Numbered from the stretch's first letter, positions 18,922 to 28,577 are shown. The stretch: 62,651 nucleotides of DNA from Methanosarcina sp. (GCA_003164755.1 PLUB01000029.1:1-62651), one strand, 5' to 3'. The notes: generated by a model not told the origin, from the letters alone. Numbers and translations are program-made.

Positions 18922-20067
18922 TTATTTCAAATGTTGCTGCTTGTAAATATTATATCCGGCATTGTACCCTGAAAGTAACTTCGTATCGTATCCGGTATTG
19001 TATCCACCAGCATATCCGATATCTTGGGAAGTAGTGCTTTTTGGTGCAAAATTTATGTGGCCTGTTCCAGTGTATTTCACGCCTTTAATTCCGAGGTCAT
19101 ATCCACGATCGTATCCATTTATAACTCCAATCATATATCCTTCACGGTATCCATTCAAATAATGCTGTTTATCCTTTGATCCCCTATTTGGGTTCATATG
19201 TACGCTTACTGATTCAGTAATTTCATTTTTGGCTTTTGTATTTGTGCTTACTGACTCAGTAGTTTTATATGCTGGCTTGATTGTTTCACTGGATTTATTC
19301 AAATTATATAGAGCAAGTCCTTTGCCTTTCCAAGCATCGGAATTATGTGGGTTAATTTCAATCGCTTTATCATATGCTTTTATCGCTTCATCAGATCTAT
19401 TTAATTCATATAGAGCAAATCCTTTATTGTTCCAAGCAAACTCATTATGCGGGTCAATTTCAATTACTTTGTCGTAGGCATTAATTGCTTCATCATATTT
19501 ATTTAATTTAGATAGAGCAATTCCTTTATTGTACCAAGCTATTGAATCCTGTGGATTAATTTCAATTGCTTTGTCATATGCTTTTATGGCTTCATCTGTT
19601 TCATTTAATTTATTCAGAGCATTCCCTTTATTGTACCAAGCTATTGAATCCTGTGGATTAATTTCAATTGCTTTGTCATATGCTTTTATTGCTTTGTCGG
19701 TTGCATCTAATTTATTTAGAGCTTTTCCTTTATTATTCCAAGCTTCTGAACTCTGTGGATTAATTTCAATTACTTTGTTATATGCTATTATGGCTTCATC
19801 GAATTTATTTAGATCAGAAAGGACGTTTCCTTTATAGACCCAAGCATTTGGATCCTGTGGATTAATTTCAATTGCTTTGTCATATGCTTTTATGGCTTCA
19901 TTAGAGTTGTTTGAATTAAAGACATTGTTGTTGGTTGAGTTTGAAATATCTGCAAATAGCGCCGCGTCTGTGAAACTCACTAGAATTAAAAACGCCAGCA
20001 AAATAATTTCAAAAACCATTATGATTATATACCCTTTACTTGCTTTCCCATATCTCTTTTTTCCCAT
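18922..20067 (-). CDS. Exported or membrane-anchored TPR protein with a Gly-Tyr-rich tail
   Basis: 381 residues. A basic N-terminus and one hydrophobic segment (residues 13-35, IIIMVFEIILLAFLILV) look like a signal anchor or uncleaved signal. It continues with a half TPR and five full 34-residue repeats plus a degenerate last one (consensus AWYNKGNALNKL...EAIKAYDKAIEINPQ). Repeats 3 and 4 are almost identical in DNA. The first repeat lacks its A helix, so a deletion next to the signal is likely. The C-terminal 90 residues carry spaced GY motifs (GYREGYMIGVINGYDRGYD, then GYAGGYNTGYD and GYNAGYN), a possible adhesive or structural tail. It probably holds partner proteins at the outer face of the membrane; the partner is unknown. 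Confidence 0.82.
   Translation of the reverse strand: MGKKRYGKASKGYIIIMVFEIILLAFLILVSFTDAALFADISNSTNNNVFNSNNSNEAIKAYDKAIEINPQDPNAWVYKGNVLSDLNKFDEAIIAYNKVIEINPQSSEAWNNKGKALNKLDATDKAIKAYDKAIEINPQDSIAWYNKGNALNKLNETDEAIKAYDKAIEINPQDSIAWYNKGIALSKLNKYDEAINAYDKVIEIDPHNEFAWNNKGFALYELNRSDEAIKAYDKAIEINPHNSDAWKGKGLALYNLNKSSETIKPAYKTTESVSTNTKAKNEITESVSVHMNPNRGSKDKQHYLNGYREGYMIGVINGYDRGYDLGIKGVKYTGTGHINFAPKSTTSQDIGYAGGYNTGYDTKLLSGYNAGYNIYKQQHLK
19310..19915. repeat. Tandem 102-bp repeats encoding TPR units
   Basis: DNA-level tandem array inside the TPR gene, about six units of 102 bp. The units around 19530-19700 are nearly identical, indicating recent duplication or gene conversion. Confidence 0.85.
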
Positions 20068-20520
20068 ATTTAGCCTCTTGATGTGGATTTAGGTATTAAT
20101 GCCAACGAGAATTACACAAATACGAATGGATATTATTTCCCTCTGAAAAGTAAACTTTTCGAATGAAATATTATATTTATGAATATATCAGTATAGTTTT
20201 ATACCATATTTAATTGTTAGATTTATAATATTTATCAAAAAAATCCTCAAAACAACCATATTTTGACTGCAAAATAGTCATTTAGAATACAGAATTTTTA
20301 GTTTGAATTCCGATATAAACTCAAAAAAGCTTCATTATAAGTTGCAGGTTTCCTCAAAGGTCAATATTGTTCAATGCAATAAAATTTTTAAAGTATGGAG
20401 GGAGTAGGAGAATAACATCTTGTCGGGAAAAAATGAATTTTTTGATGACGAAAAAACTTTTTTCCTATTGGATTAACAGGATTTTATCCTTCACCAAAGT
20501 TTACAAGGAAATAATGTGCC

Positions 20521-20694
20521 TTATAATTTTACGAAAATTCTAATGTAAATGTAGATAAACAGAGCAAACATTCCGGGCAATATACCCCAAAATATACCGC
20601 TAACCATGTCTCTACCCATAAGATGTACTGCTTGCTTTACCTTGATTTTGTCATTAAACATACAAACAACAACCACATCATCGTCGACAGCCAT
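20521..20694 (-). pseudogene. C-terminal fragment of a DUF1269-type membrane protein, 57 codons
   Basis: The minus frame reads MAVDDDVVVV, NDKIKVKQAVHLMG and SGIFWGILPGMFALF. This resembles the end of the first half of DUF1269 proteins, where an acidic -DAVVVV- strand and a VKVKQAV segment lead into a GxFWGxLxG membrane helix. The normal N-terminal ferredoxin-like domain is missing. It could instead be a real small single-helix membrane protein starting at this ATG, but no good ribosome binding site precedes it. Confidence 0.5.
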
Positions 20695-20917
20695 CAATTA
20701 CTTAATTTTGTTATTAATTTAAGTGATCAAGCGGATCTGATATATCAGAAAGTTGATCTTGTGAACTGCACGAGGATATGCCTGTAGCCCACAGAAGATC
20801 TATTTGAAGGTACTGGAAAAACTTTAAATTGTAAATAGATTTAATTTAGGATATCTTTTTTTGCATATATTCTAAATTGTATTAACTAAAACTAATTCAA
20901 TACTAAAATTACGTAAT

Positions 20918-21010
20918 TCAGATCCCATGAATTATAACATAGGTAAGCCTTTCAATGCTAGTCATAATCAACTTAATCTGTGCAACTGTCATGATTTTTT
21001 TAGTCTTCAT
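20918..21010 (-). CDS. Possible 30-residue peptide with strong ribosome binding site
   Basis: ATG at 21010 follows GGGAGGGTG with six-base spacing. The frame encodes MKTKKIMTVAQIKLIMT and 13 more residues. No family recognised. The ribosome site is the only support, and the surrounding area is decayed, so it may be the leader of a lost gene. Confidence 0.3.
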   Translation of the reverse strand: MKTKKIMTVAQIKLIMTSIERLTYVIIHGI

Positions 21011-21496
21011 TAAGGGCACCCTCCCAAGATTCAAGAAAACATTTTATACAGCTTCAAACGCGTTCGTAGTTGACTAGAGTCTATCCAAGTCGTCAATAGT
21101 GACATGTTGTAAAACTAATAATTGATCTACATCGTCAGATATCGATTCCAATTCTGTATTGTTTATTGCAGGACCAAGGACTTTGATTGTATTCTCTATC
21201 CATCATTTTTGTTGGATAGTTATGCTCAACCTACAATGCAGCTTTTCTTGGCTGTATCTTAATTCAGATTAAAAGTTTTTTTCATGAATAGCTTTTTTCA
21301 ATTTAAAATGTTATTGCACTTATGGAGCTTTGAAAGTTCAGATAAATTTTAAAAATAATACCCAAGTTTGTTTAATAAATTAAAAATATAATTTCTAAGT
21401 AGGTAAATATTGTTTATAGAGTGAAGTATTAATTCTTGTACATTTGTTTAGTTATTTTTCATCATTAATGTCTAAAACAACATCATAAAACCTAAT

Positions 21497-21622
21497 ATGA
21501 AAAAAGCAACATATGATAATGCAAGTAAAATGTATACTATAATAATAACTTTGGGAACTACTATGCTGATTCTTTTAATCCTAGTGAGTCTCGCAGGTGC
21601 GTGGTCATTTGCATTTTATTAA
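21497..21622 (+). CDS. 41-residue single-helix membrane peptide
   Basis: This short frame encodes a hydrophilic N-terminus (MKKATYDNASKMY) and one strong transmembrane helix (TIIITLGTTMLILLILVSLAG). The composition is that of a genuine small membrane protein and not of random AT-rich DNA. No clear GGAG precedes it. Nothing follows except the convergent small gene at 21680-21862, so there is no operon context. Function unknown. Confidence 0.5.
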   Translation: MKKATYDNASKMYTIIITLGTTMLILLILVSLAGAWSFAFY

Positions 21623-21679
21623 AAAAATTGTATGGGGATTAAAATCATCCCTACTTATTTTTATATTTTATTATAATTT

Positions 21680-21862
21680 TCAAGGATCTCTATATGTTAT
21701 AGTATTCATTGCCAGGCCGTGGGTTGAATTTACCGGCAGAACTCCTTCTATTAACTTCTTACCATATCTGTCGTAAACATCCAATTTTATTGTGTATGTA
21801 GTCGGATTTTGGCTTATAACATTATTTGGGATAGCCACCCCTATATTTTGTTCGTCTTTCAT
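21680..21862 (-). CDS. Hypothetical 60-residue protein
   Basis: ATG at 21862 is preceded by TTGGAGGGATATTAA, one of the best ribosome binding sites in the window. The product is hydrophilic, probably beta-rich (TTYTIKLDVYDRYGKKLIEG), with no membrane segment or cysteines. No family recognised. It is either a real small protein or the surviving 5' part of a longer gene. Confidence 0.5.
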   Translation of the reverse strand: MKDEQNIGVAIPNNVISQNPTTYTIKLDVYDRYGKKLIEGVLPVNSTHGLAMNTITYRDP

Positions 21863-22057
21863 TTAATATCCCTCCAATAACTCAAAATATCTGTAAAGAT
21901 AAAATGATGTATACATTATAAATAAATATCTCTTGCGTATTATCGAAAAACTATATATGTCTAGCAAGTAAATATAACTATATTTAAGAATGACAATTGT
22001 TATATCTCAAAATCTGACGATTTGTGTAATACGCTGGGATAACTTTATATACTATTA

Positions 22058-22384
22058 TTAGATGACAAAAAACTTAATAAACTCTGCAAGATCGGGATAC
22101 AATTTAATTGTTGAAATAATTCCAAAGTTAGTTGAAGAATTTAAGGATAAATATCGTGGATACAAGCGAATACTTGGTTTACAGGTGCTATTAAACACCG
22201 CTGACATCTCGGGACATGTGAATGAACATAATTGTTTTGCTTGTGGCATATTTAAATAATATTGAGCAAGGAAAGATCTGATAGCCTTCGTTGTTTGTGG
22301 CACAAAAAATGACTTGATTTCAGCCCCTATAGTAGGTTTTTTGGAGTAGTATGGAATAGATTTGAACTTTTGGTGATAGTACAA
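22058..22384 (-). other. Overlapping open frames on both strands, identity undecided
   Basis: The minus strand has 108 open codons (FAPQ-like start, PQTTKAIRSFLAQYYLNMPQ) and the plus strand 65 codons at 22062-22259 (MTKNLINSARSGYNLIVEIIPKLV, with HNCFACG near the end). A TATA-like TTTATATA at 22035 suits a leaderless plus-strand start at 22062, and the plus product looks helical and protein-like. I cannot say which is coding. Confidence 0.3.
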
Positions 22385-22410
22385 TTCACGATGTCATTAA
22401 ACCCACTTTT

Positions 22411-22500
22411 TGCAGATGTACACAAAAACGCCATCTATTTTCTCAATATGAAAGTAAATTAAAAATTAATCCAACTTTCAATGAATAATTGTTGGCAGAC
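22411..22500 (+). repeat. Family B dispersed element, copy 2
   Basis: Starts TGCAGATGTACACAAAAACG and contains CCATCTATTTTCTCAATATG and CAACTTTCAATGAATAATTG. It lies 70 bp upstream of the uppS start. Confidence 0.7.
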
Positions 22501-22568
22501 ACAAGAGATATATCATAAAAAGATACAAATTGTACTGTTCTCTCAGCCTAAATTTAGAAGGAGGCATA

Positions 22569-23525
22569 GTGACAAGGTTGAAAATTAATTTATACCCTAA
22601 AGGAGCTTTTTGGGCAGGATTTCGCTTCTTGAAAAACCGCATATTTAGTGCATCTTACAAGCGATACGAACGTAGGCTCGAAAAAAAAATTCAGAATTTC
22701 GAAATCCCTCATCATATAGCCGTTATTATGGATGGGAATCGCAGATATGCAGGAAATATGGGGAAAAGTCGAAGTTTTGGGCACTCAATGGGGGCAAAAG
22801 TTAGTGAAAAGGTAATTGATTGGTGTTATGATATAAAGGTAAAACAGCTTACTCTTTATGCTCTCTCTACGGAAAATTTCCAGCGTCCTGAAGATGAGGT
22901 GGACGGCTTATTTAATCTTATCAACGAAAAATTTTTGAAACTTTATGCCGACCCAAATACGTATGAAAAAAAAATTCGTGTCCATATCATAGGTGATAGG
23001 TCAAAATTGCCTGATTTTCTGAATGATTCAATTGAAAAGCTAGAAAAAGCTACGGAACATTGTAATAAATTTCATCTGAACGTGGCAATTGCCTACGGAG
23101 GTCGGCAAGATATTATTCAGGCTGTCCGGGATATTGCAAGTTATGTTTCCAGTGGAAAACTTTCTCTTGAAGAAGTGAATGAAAATCTCATTTCAAAACA
23201 CCTATATCCTTCTCCTGGATTCTCAGTTCCGAATGTGGACCTGATAATCCGTACAGGTGGCGATGAGAGAGTTTCTAATTTTCTTTCTTGGCAGGCTAAC
23301 GGAAGCGAGTGTGCAGCATATTTTTGCGTTCCTTTCTGGCCAGAATTCAGGAAAATCGACCTTCTTAGATCTGTTAGGGTTTATCAGGCTCGAAAAGCCG
23401 AAAAAGAACAGGAGCACTCACATAGAGTCTCAAAAATCATAAACTTCCTGAAGATAAGGAAATATGGAGAAAAATGCGAAGATCTCAGAAAGCTTGAGTC
23501 AGCAAAAAAACAGGGAATCTCCTGA
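22569..23525 (+). CDS. uppS: Cis-prenyltransferase (undecaprenyl/dolichyl diphosphate synthase family)
   Basis: 318 residues from the GTG at 22569, chosen because GGAGG lies four bases before it; an in-frame TTG at 22530 would add 13 unsupported residues. The enzyme condenses isopentenyl diphosphate units in cis to make the long polyprenyl carrier for glycan and S-layer glycosylation. Signature motifs are [11 protein letters not shown] with catalytic Asp55, [35 protein letters not shown], and a C-terminal FWPEF. About 45 residues precede the catalytic core, longer than bacterial UppS but usual for archaea. It acts at the inner face of the membrane. Confidence 0.93.
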   Translation: MTRLKINLYPKGAFWAGFRFLKNRIFSASYKRYERRLEKKIQNFEIPHHIAVIMDGNRRYAGNMGKSRSFGHSMGAKVSEKVIDWCYDIKVKQLTLYALSTENFQRPEDEVDGLFNLINEKFLKLYADPNTYEKKIRVHIIGDRSKLPDFLNDSIEKLEKATEHCNKFHLNVAIAYGGRQDIIQAVRDIASYVSSGKLSLEEVNENLISKHLYPSPGFSVPNVDLIIRTGGDERVSNFLSWQANGSECAAYFCVPFWPEFRKIDLLRSVRVYQARKAEKEQEHSHRVSKIINFLKIRKYGEKCEDLRKLESAKKQGIS

Positions 23526-24049
23526 AACCTCCTCTATTTCTTATAATTGCAATTAGGTGTAATATCACGAATTTGATGTAACTTCTAGATCTAGTTTTTG
23601 TGCACTGTGTCTAATTGGTTTCTACGATATGGAATTGTTCTACTCAATAACTTATTGAGATTTGTGATTTTGCAGAAAATTAGACCTGCTATCCAATTAA
23701 GTGAATACAATTCAAAGAATGATACATTTTTGGAAAAATTTGTTATAAATTTCGATCTCTTCTGTGGTTTATCGAAAACCTTAAGCTCATGACTTTCTCT
23801 ATATTTTTCTCAAATTCGAGAGATTTACTTATTTTTTGAGAATTAATCAAGGACTTATGGATACAACCTATATTTATTTTATGGGAACTAGATTGCTTTT
23901 GCCCACTCTACCTAAAAAGATGTAGGATCCTTCGGGATGCACACTCTGTTTGTCAAAATGCAGGAAACCTGGATTTTCTTTTGACTATATTTCTTTAATT
24001 CAGATTAGTTTAACTTTGCTTTCGCTTGTTCTACTATTCCTTAATATAA

Positions 24050-24140
24050 TGAAGATTTAGATAAACCCCTAAATCTCGTCATATGCTGATAAATGACATA
24101 TAAATGACTCGTGAAAATCAGAGGTTTATCTAATTACTCT
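24050..24140 (+). repeat. Family A dispersed element, copy 4
   Basis: Best-preserved copy: GATAAACCCCTAAATCTCG at one end, GACTCGTGAAAATCAGAGG and GTTTATCTAATTACT at the other. Confidence 0.8.
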
Positions 24141-24316
24141 AAAATAAGGTTAGGATTTTACTGTCTAAATGAAATTTTGTACGATAATTTATACAAAAAA
24201 ACCATGTGATATCTTATTTTATAAACCAAATGGTATGGATTACATACTTACATTTTATGGTACAAAGGGAGCTCAAAATATAACTCAGTTAGTCAATAAG
24301 GTTCATGGGGAATTTT

Positions 24317-24345
24317 GATTCCCGCAGCAAAAACTGCGGGGTATT
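24317..24345. repeat. GC-rich hairpin resembling an IS200/605 end
   Basis: CCCGCAG (24321) and CTGCGGG (24334) form a seven-pair stem with a six-base loop in otherwise AT-rich DNA. A related motif occurs near 27830-27852 (GAATACCCCTCAGC and GCTGCGGG). Such hairpins mark right ends of TnpB-type transposons; no tnpA or tnpB remains nearby. Confidence 0.45.
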
Positions 24346-24364
24346 CGACTAAAATAAAACATTA

Positions 24365-24410
24365 AAGTAATTCGATAAACCTCTGATTTTCACGAGCTAT
24401 TTTATTATAC
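24365..24410 (-). repeat. Family A dispersed element, copy 5 (half)
   Basis: AGTAATTCGATAAACCTCTG then ATTTTCACGAG. It is the exact inverse of the right end of copy 4, including AATTACT outside the element, so the two frame a 225-bp interior. Confidence 0.7.
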
Positions 24411-24559
24411 CTGGATGTGGTTATACCTATTTTAATAATGTATCGAGAGAAGTTTACCATTTAAAACTGAGATCATTTAATACTACCTCTACTGCTTAAC
24501 TCGCCATAACTGACATACTACTCCATGCAGTATCTTCGTCTGTAGATGTTGTGAAATAC

Positions 24560-24760
24560 GGACTAATCCGTTGGGTAGAGCTGCGTTGGTGGATAATTAA
24601 TTTCAGCAAGTTTGTCTCCAACTAACTGAAGAAGCTTGTATCCTTTTTTAAGAGCAAAATCGATAAGAGTTTTCATAAGTAAAAATTAATTATAAGAGAT
24701 TTAAAATCCTCAATGCTCAAATGGCTAGATGTTTATCGAAATTCTCTACAATGAACTCAC
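24560..24760 (-). mobile_element. 5' fragment of an IS5-like transposase, copy 4
   Basis: Minus strand reads MKTLIDFALKKGYKLLQLV then GDKLAEIN, the same N-terminus as the other three copies, and ends abruptly. Upstream GTTTATCGAAATTCTCTA looks like the element's terminal repeat and matches family A ends. Confidence 0.7.
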
Positions 24761-25241
24761 GAATTGAGTCCATTTAACAAAAATGTAATTTTAAATGTAA
24801 ATATTCCTAATTAAGTTACTTGGCACTATATAACCATGGAAAGCAAGGTAAAAATAAAGTGTAGTAGGAGATTGTACTTTTCTTTCCGTTTTTTTCTTTT
24901 TATTTCCTTTCGTTCAACTTTGAAGTTGTGATTAGTTGATAGATGCATGTACTTGATGATAAATTCATTTTTCTAAGTTTTTGAATTACTAATTTTTACT
25001 GTGAGGTCTATAAACAGAAACGAAAATGGAATATTGAATAGACGACGTTGAGTCTCATAGAAAATGCGTATAAAACATTTTCTCAATTTATGCTTAACGG
25101 CCGGATTTGGAGGTTATTTTATTTTCTGGAACCTCGGGATACATTTATCAATATCTTCCGTATTTTAAGGTTTGATTCCGATATCTATCAGTTTGGTTGA
25201 GGAAACTAAAGCTAATTATCAGCATTCAAAGGTATCAAAAT

Positions 25242-26036
25242 ATGAATTCAGTAAAGAATTATATACAGATGTTCGGGATTCAGACCCCTATTATTAAGGA
25301 AGGGGATGATATCGTACAAATTTTGGAAATTTCGCTTGAGGAGGCAGGCGTTGTTCCAGTTGAAGGGGATATTTTCGTACTGGCTGAATCTGCAGTTAGC
25401 ACAGCGGAAAAGAGAGTTATTGAGCTTGCAAGCATTATTCCAGGAGAAGAGTCACAACTACTTGGGAAAAAATATGGAATTGATCCCAGAGAAATGGAAC
25501 TTGTGATTAAGGAATGTGATGAAATTTTAGGAGGTGTTCCTGGAGCTGTACTTACAATTACAAAAGGTGTTCTGGCCCCAAATGCAGGAATCGATGCATC
25601 CAATGCCCCCGAAGGTCGTGTAGTCTTGCTTCCAGAAAATCCACAAAAAAGTTCGGAATATATTCGAAAACGGCTTGAACAGCGTTATTCCTGTAGGCTT
25701 GGAGTGGTTATAGGGGACAGCAGAACTCAGCCCCTCAGACTTGGATGTACAGGAATTGCGCTTGGAGTCTCAGGATTTTTACCTGTAGAGGATGCACGGG
25801 GAACTTGTGATATATATAGGAAACCTCTCATGGTTACACATAAAGCAGTGGCAGATAACCTTATTTCTGCTGCGGAACTTATGATGGGTGAAGCTGGAGA
25901 GAGGATACCCTGTGTACTTATCAGGGGCTCTCAGATCAACATGGTAGATGAGTCTCCAGAAATGCCAAAGATTTCAATGGAAGGCTGTATGTACTTTGGC
26001 AATATTATTAAAGGTCGGACAGAAAGCAAGGTTTAA
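25242..26036 (+). CDS. cofE: Coenzyme F420-0:L-glutamate ligase
   Basis: Adds gamma-linked glutamates to F420-0 with GTP, giving F420-2, the hydride carrier of methanogenesis. The hallmarks are PIIKEGDDI at the N-terminus, VLAESAVSTAEKR (substrate and metal site), LGGVPGAVLTITKGVLAPNAGID, GVVIGDSRTQPLRLG and GTCDIYRKPLMVTHKAVADNL. Two starts are possible. ATG at 25242 gives 264 residues and follows AAAGGTATC; ATG at 25269 gives 255 residues and is closer to family length. An in-frame upstream TTG at 25197 is unlikely. It stands alone, with uppS 1.7 kb upstream. Confidence 0.93.
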   Translation: MNSVKNYIQMFGIQTPIIKEGDDIVQILEISLEEAGVVPVEGDIFVLAESAVSTAEKRVIELASIIPGEESQLLGKKYGIDPREMELVIKECDEILGGVPGAVLTITKGVLAPNAGIDASNAPEGRVVLLPENPQKSSEYIRKRLEQRYSCRLGVVIGDSRTQPLRLGCTGIALGVSGFLPVEDARGTCDIYRKPLMVTHKAVADNLISAAELMMGEAGERIPCVLIRGSQINMVDESPEMPKISMEGCMYFGNIIKGRTESKV

Positions 26037-26339
26037 AAGTCAAAAAATATTTGAGTGTTTAATCTTCAGAGGTATTCTTAAAAGAAGCTTCTGTGAGATA
26101 TGCTTGTAACATAATAGTAGCGAAAGGATTTAAGAAGCGTATATTTCCAATTAATGTTTCGTTTATGAAGTCAAAATCTTGATGATGCTTTCTTCAGTTT
26201 CCTTAATAATGAGTTTTTATAGTACCCACCGCAAAAATCGACACTTCATAAAATGAGTAAAATGAATCCATTGTCAAGTACAAAAAGATTTTTATCAGAA
26301 GTAATTTAGAAGTAAACAATGGAAAGATGAAGAAATAAA

Positions 26340-27088
26340 ATGTGAACAATATTGTATGTCTTGAAAGTTTCCATGTAGTCTGATTCGAGTCCTGGCCAAA
26401 ACCGGAGATATTTTCCTTCTTTCCACCATGTTTCTCAATAAAGTGCTCGCTTTGTACGAACATACCACTTGAACCACAGCATGGATCATAGACTTTACCT
26501 TTATAGGGCTCAATCATTTCAGCGAGAACCCTTACAATACTTCGTGTGGTAAAGAACTGACCACCTCGCTTCCCCTCGGTATCTACGAATTTACCAAGGA
26601 AGTGTTCGTAAACCCTACCGAGCACATCCTGACTTTTACTCTCGGTATCCTCTACTTTGAGATTATCTATCAAATCCATAAGTTCTCCATGCTTTATGCC
26701 AATAGAATCCTTGCAGGAACGGTAGTTATTTGGCAATAACCATTGAGTGAGCATTTTTCTTTTTAATTAAATCCAAAGCATTATCTATAAGGATGCTTAG
26801 ATCTGCCATTTTTGAGTTATCTATTAGAACTTTCCATCTAGCATCCTTTGGAACCCGAAATACGTTTTCATCTATGTACTCATCCCTATCTTCAGGATCT
26901 GACGACGAGTAGTTTTCAAGTTTCTTGTAAAGCTCTTCAAAATAATTTGAAATATATTTAAGGAAAATTAGCCCGAGAACAAAGTACTTGTATTCTGCAG
27001 CATTCATGTTGTTCCTTAGCATATCTGCAGATTTTCATAGTTCATCCTCGAATCCAAAGTTTTCGTTTTTCTTTTCTTTTTTTGCCAT
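26340..27088 (-). pseudogene. hsdM: Type I restriction-modification methylase (HsdM) remnant
   Basis: The original ATG at 27088 opens MAKKEKKNENFGFEDEL, then TGA (27037-27035) stands where the family has Trp, followed in frame by KSADMLRNNMNAAEYK and VLGLIFLKYISNYFEE. A frameshift near 26740 leads into DVLGRVYEHFLGKF, GGQFFTTRSIVRVLAEMIEPY and VYDPCCGSSGMFVQSE, the S-adenosylmethionine site, then FGQDSNQTTWKL. Homology ends near 26345, before the catalytic NPPF motif. No hsdS or hsdR is nearby. Live enzymes methylate adenine and, with partners, restrict foreign DNA. Confidence 0.85.
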
Positions 27089-27329
27089 AATTATCACATT
27101 TTTTGGAAATGGGATTTTCTTAACCAATATGAACTTTTTTTATTTCCCGGGGTAATTTCATGGTGAAGTTCAGTATTTCTTGTAAACCTTCATTCAAAGG
27201 GGACATTTATACAAATTCTATAATAAGTTAACACAAATAGATATTACTAAAAATTACATTTATCGTAATAATTGATTAAAATTTATAATCGACAGTTAGA
27301 GAATGAATTTAAAGATGTTGTGTACAGCT

Positions 27330-27480
27330 TTTTGTTATAATCTCTATCTATTGATGAAATTGGAAATAAAATGAGTATTTTGGGGATAATGGAAGCCATC
27401 TTTAAAATCAAAGAATAATGAACCAGGAAAAGAATCGTGTCAAATACAGAAATTAGCGAGACAAATTTGGACAGGAATCA
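27330..27480 (+). repeat. Family C repeat, copy 1
   Basis: Shares GGAATAAAATGAGTATTTTG, TTTAAAATCAAAGAATAATG and AATTAGCGAGACAAATTTGG-type blocks with copies at 28250, 29900 and 39600. Confidence 0.65.
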
Positions 27481-27579
27481 CGCAAATGAAAAACCAACGG
27501 TAAATTGGAATCCTCATGAATATATTCTCTGAGAAAATTTTTTCTGTTTAAACTTGAGATTGCCAAAATACAAGTGAGA

Positions 27580-27587
27580 GAAAAAAT
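27580..27587 (-). terminator. T-run downstream of tRNA-Ile
   Basis: Six or more T residues on the minus strand about 22 bases after the tRNA 3' end, as expected for archaeal oligo-T termination. Confidence 0.4.
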
Positions 27588-27608
27588 GAGGATTCAAAGA
27601 AAATATGG

Positions 27609-27682
27609 TGGGCCCGCTGCGATTCGAACGCAGGACCTCACGGTTATCAGCCGTGCGCTCCACCAGGCTAAGCTACGGGCCC
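27609..27682 (-). tRNA. tRNA-Ile(GAU)
   Basis: Full cloverleaf on the minus strand: acceptor GGGCCCG pairing with CGGGCCC, D stem GCTT/GAGC region, anticodon stem CACGG/CCGTG with loop CTGATAA (anticodon GAU, reads AUC/AUU), and T arm CTGCG-TTCGAAT-CGCAG. No intron and no encoded CCA. Confidence 0.95.
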
Positions 27683-28155
27683 ATTTACCAGTTTTTTGGA
27701 AATATCGGCGTTGAAAGGCTTTTTTGAGGAGGCAACCCTATCCAACAACACTTTTAATACTCGAATTACTACTTATATCTTTTGCTTGGATGTTTGAAAC
27801 TTCATAGATCAAAAAGTTTATTTCAGGAGAATACCCCTCAGCTTGCTGCGGGATAGAAACTTCCCAGATAACCGTTATTTTCTAACTGACTTCTATTTAA
27901 CTCTACCTTTGTACTATAAACATAAAACTATGGCATGCAAACCACCGTGGATATAAAAAATAGGATATTGTTTTTTAATGAAATATCGAGATTTTATTTA
28001 ACACAGTCAAATAACATCCTCTGCGAATGAGTGAGATATTCTGAAACAAGAGAATCAGTTCATAAAAAGTTCCTTGGAAACTAATTTATGCAGTAACAAA
28101 TAAGATATTCAAAGCAGGAAAAGGTCTTGTTGTTACTACCAAAGAATGAGTATAA

Positions 28156-28245
28156 ATAGAGGATTTCGACAAATCCCAGAATTTAGTCATGTGCTTATAA
28201 ATGGTATACAAATGATTTGTGGAAATCAGAAGCTAATGCAAACTC
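28156..28245 (+). repeat. Family A dispersed element, copy 6
   Basis: GACAAATCCCAGAATTTAG, CATGTGCTTATAAATGG and GTGGAAATCAGAAGC. Lies inside the left inverted-repeat arm, and its mirror is copy 7. Confidence 0.7.
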
Positions 28246-28249
28246 TATA

Positions 28250-28441
28250 AAGATATCGGTTACTATTTTTGTCATAATCTCAATTATTTGATGACATTTG
28301 GAATAAAAGAAGTATTTTGAGGGTAGAATACACTTTTTTAAAATCAAAGAATAATGGACAAGAAAGGTAAAAAATGTCAAATTACAGAAATCAGCGAGAT
28401 AAATTTGGACAGTATCCCAGGAAAAAAATACAGGGTAAATC
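28250..28441 (+). repeat. Family C repeat, copy 2
   Basis: Longest family C copy. Ends with GGACAGTATCCCAGG and AATACAGGGTAAATC, also present at 39735-39760 and mirrored at 29900. Confidence 0.7.
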
Positions 28442-28568
28442 AGAATGTTCTATAATATTTGATTTTAAATTATTCATTTATATCCTGGAAAGTAGTGAAC
28501 TTCATTGTTTGCAGCAGGTACACTACACAAATTTATGTTTACAGAATGCAGAGCCTGAATGGCGACAG

Positions 28569-28577
28569 TTTTATATA
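28569..28577 (+). promoter_or_regulatory. TATA box of tRNA-Ala
   Basis: TTTTATATA lies about 45 bases before the mature tRNA 5' end, which fits an archaeal TATA box plus a short 5' leader. Confidence 0.5.

Larger units (their letters stand above)
20068..22568. other. 2.5-kb region of small ORFs and gene fragments
   Basis: Holds the DUF1269-like fragment, a 30-codon ORF, the 41-residue membrane peptide, the 60-residue ORF, an uncertain pair of overlapping frames at 22058-22384 and a family B element. 21075-21205 on the minus strand has an open stretch (IENTIKVLGPAINNTELES) without a start that I cannot assign. No large intact gene. Confidence 0.5.
23526..25241. other. 1.7-kb intergenic region with mobile remnants
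   Basis: Contains family A copies 4 and 5 facing each other, an IS200/605-like end hairpin between them, and the 5' fragment of an IS5-like transposase. The open frame at 23598-23792 has no ribosome site or recognisable content and is not called. Confidence 0.55.
27089..27608. other. Intergenic region with a family C repeat
   Basis: Family C copy 1 occupies about 27330-27480. The minus-strand T-rich stretch at 27580-27587 is a plausible terminator for tRNA-Ile. Nothing else seen. Confidence 0.5.
28003..28441 (+). repeat. Left arm of a 440-bp near-identical inverted repeat
   Basis: Matches the reverse complement of 29900-30340 almost base for base. From left to right it contains the IS5-like transposase C-terminal tail (to 28155), family A copy 6 (28156-28245) and family C copy 2 (28250-28441). 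Confidence 0.9.
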
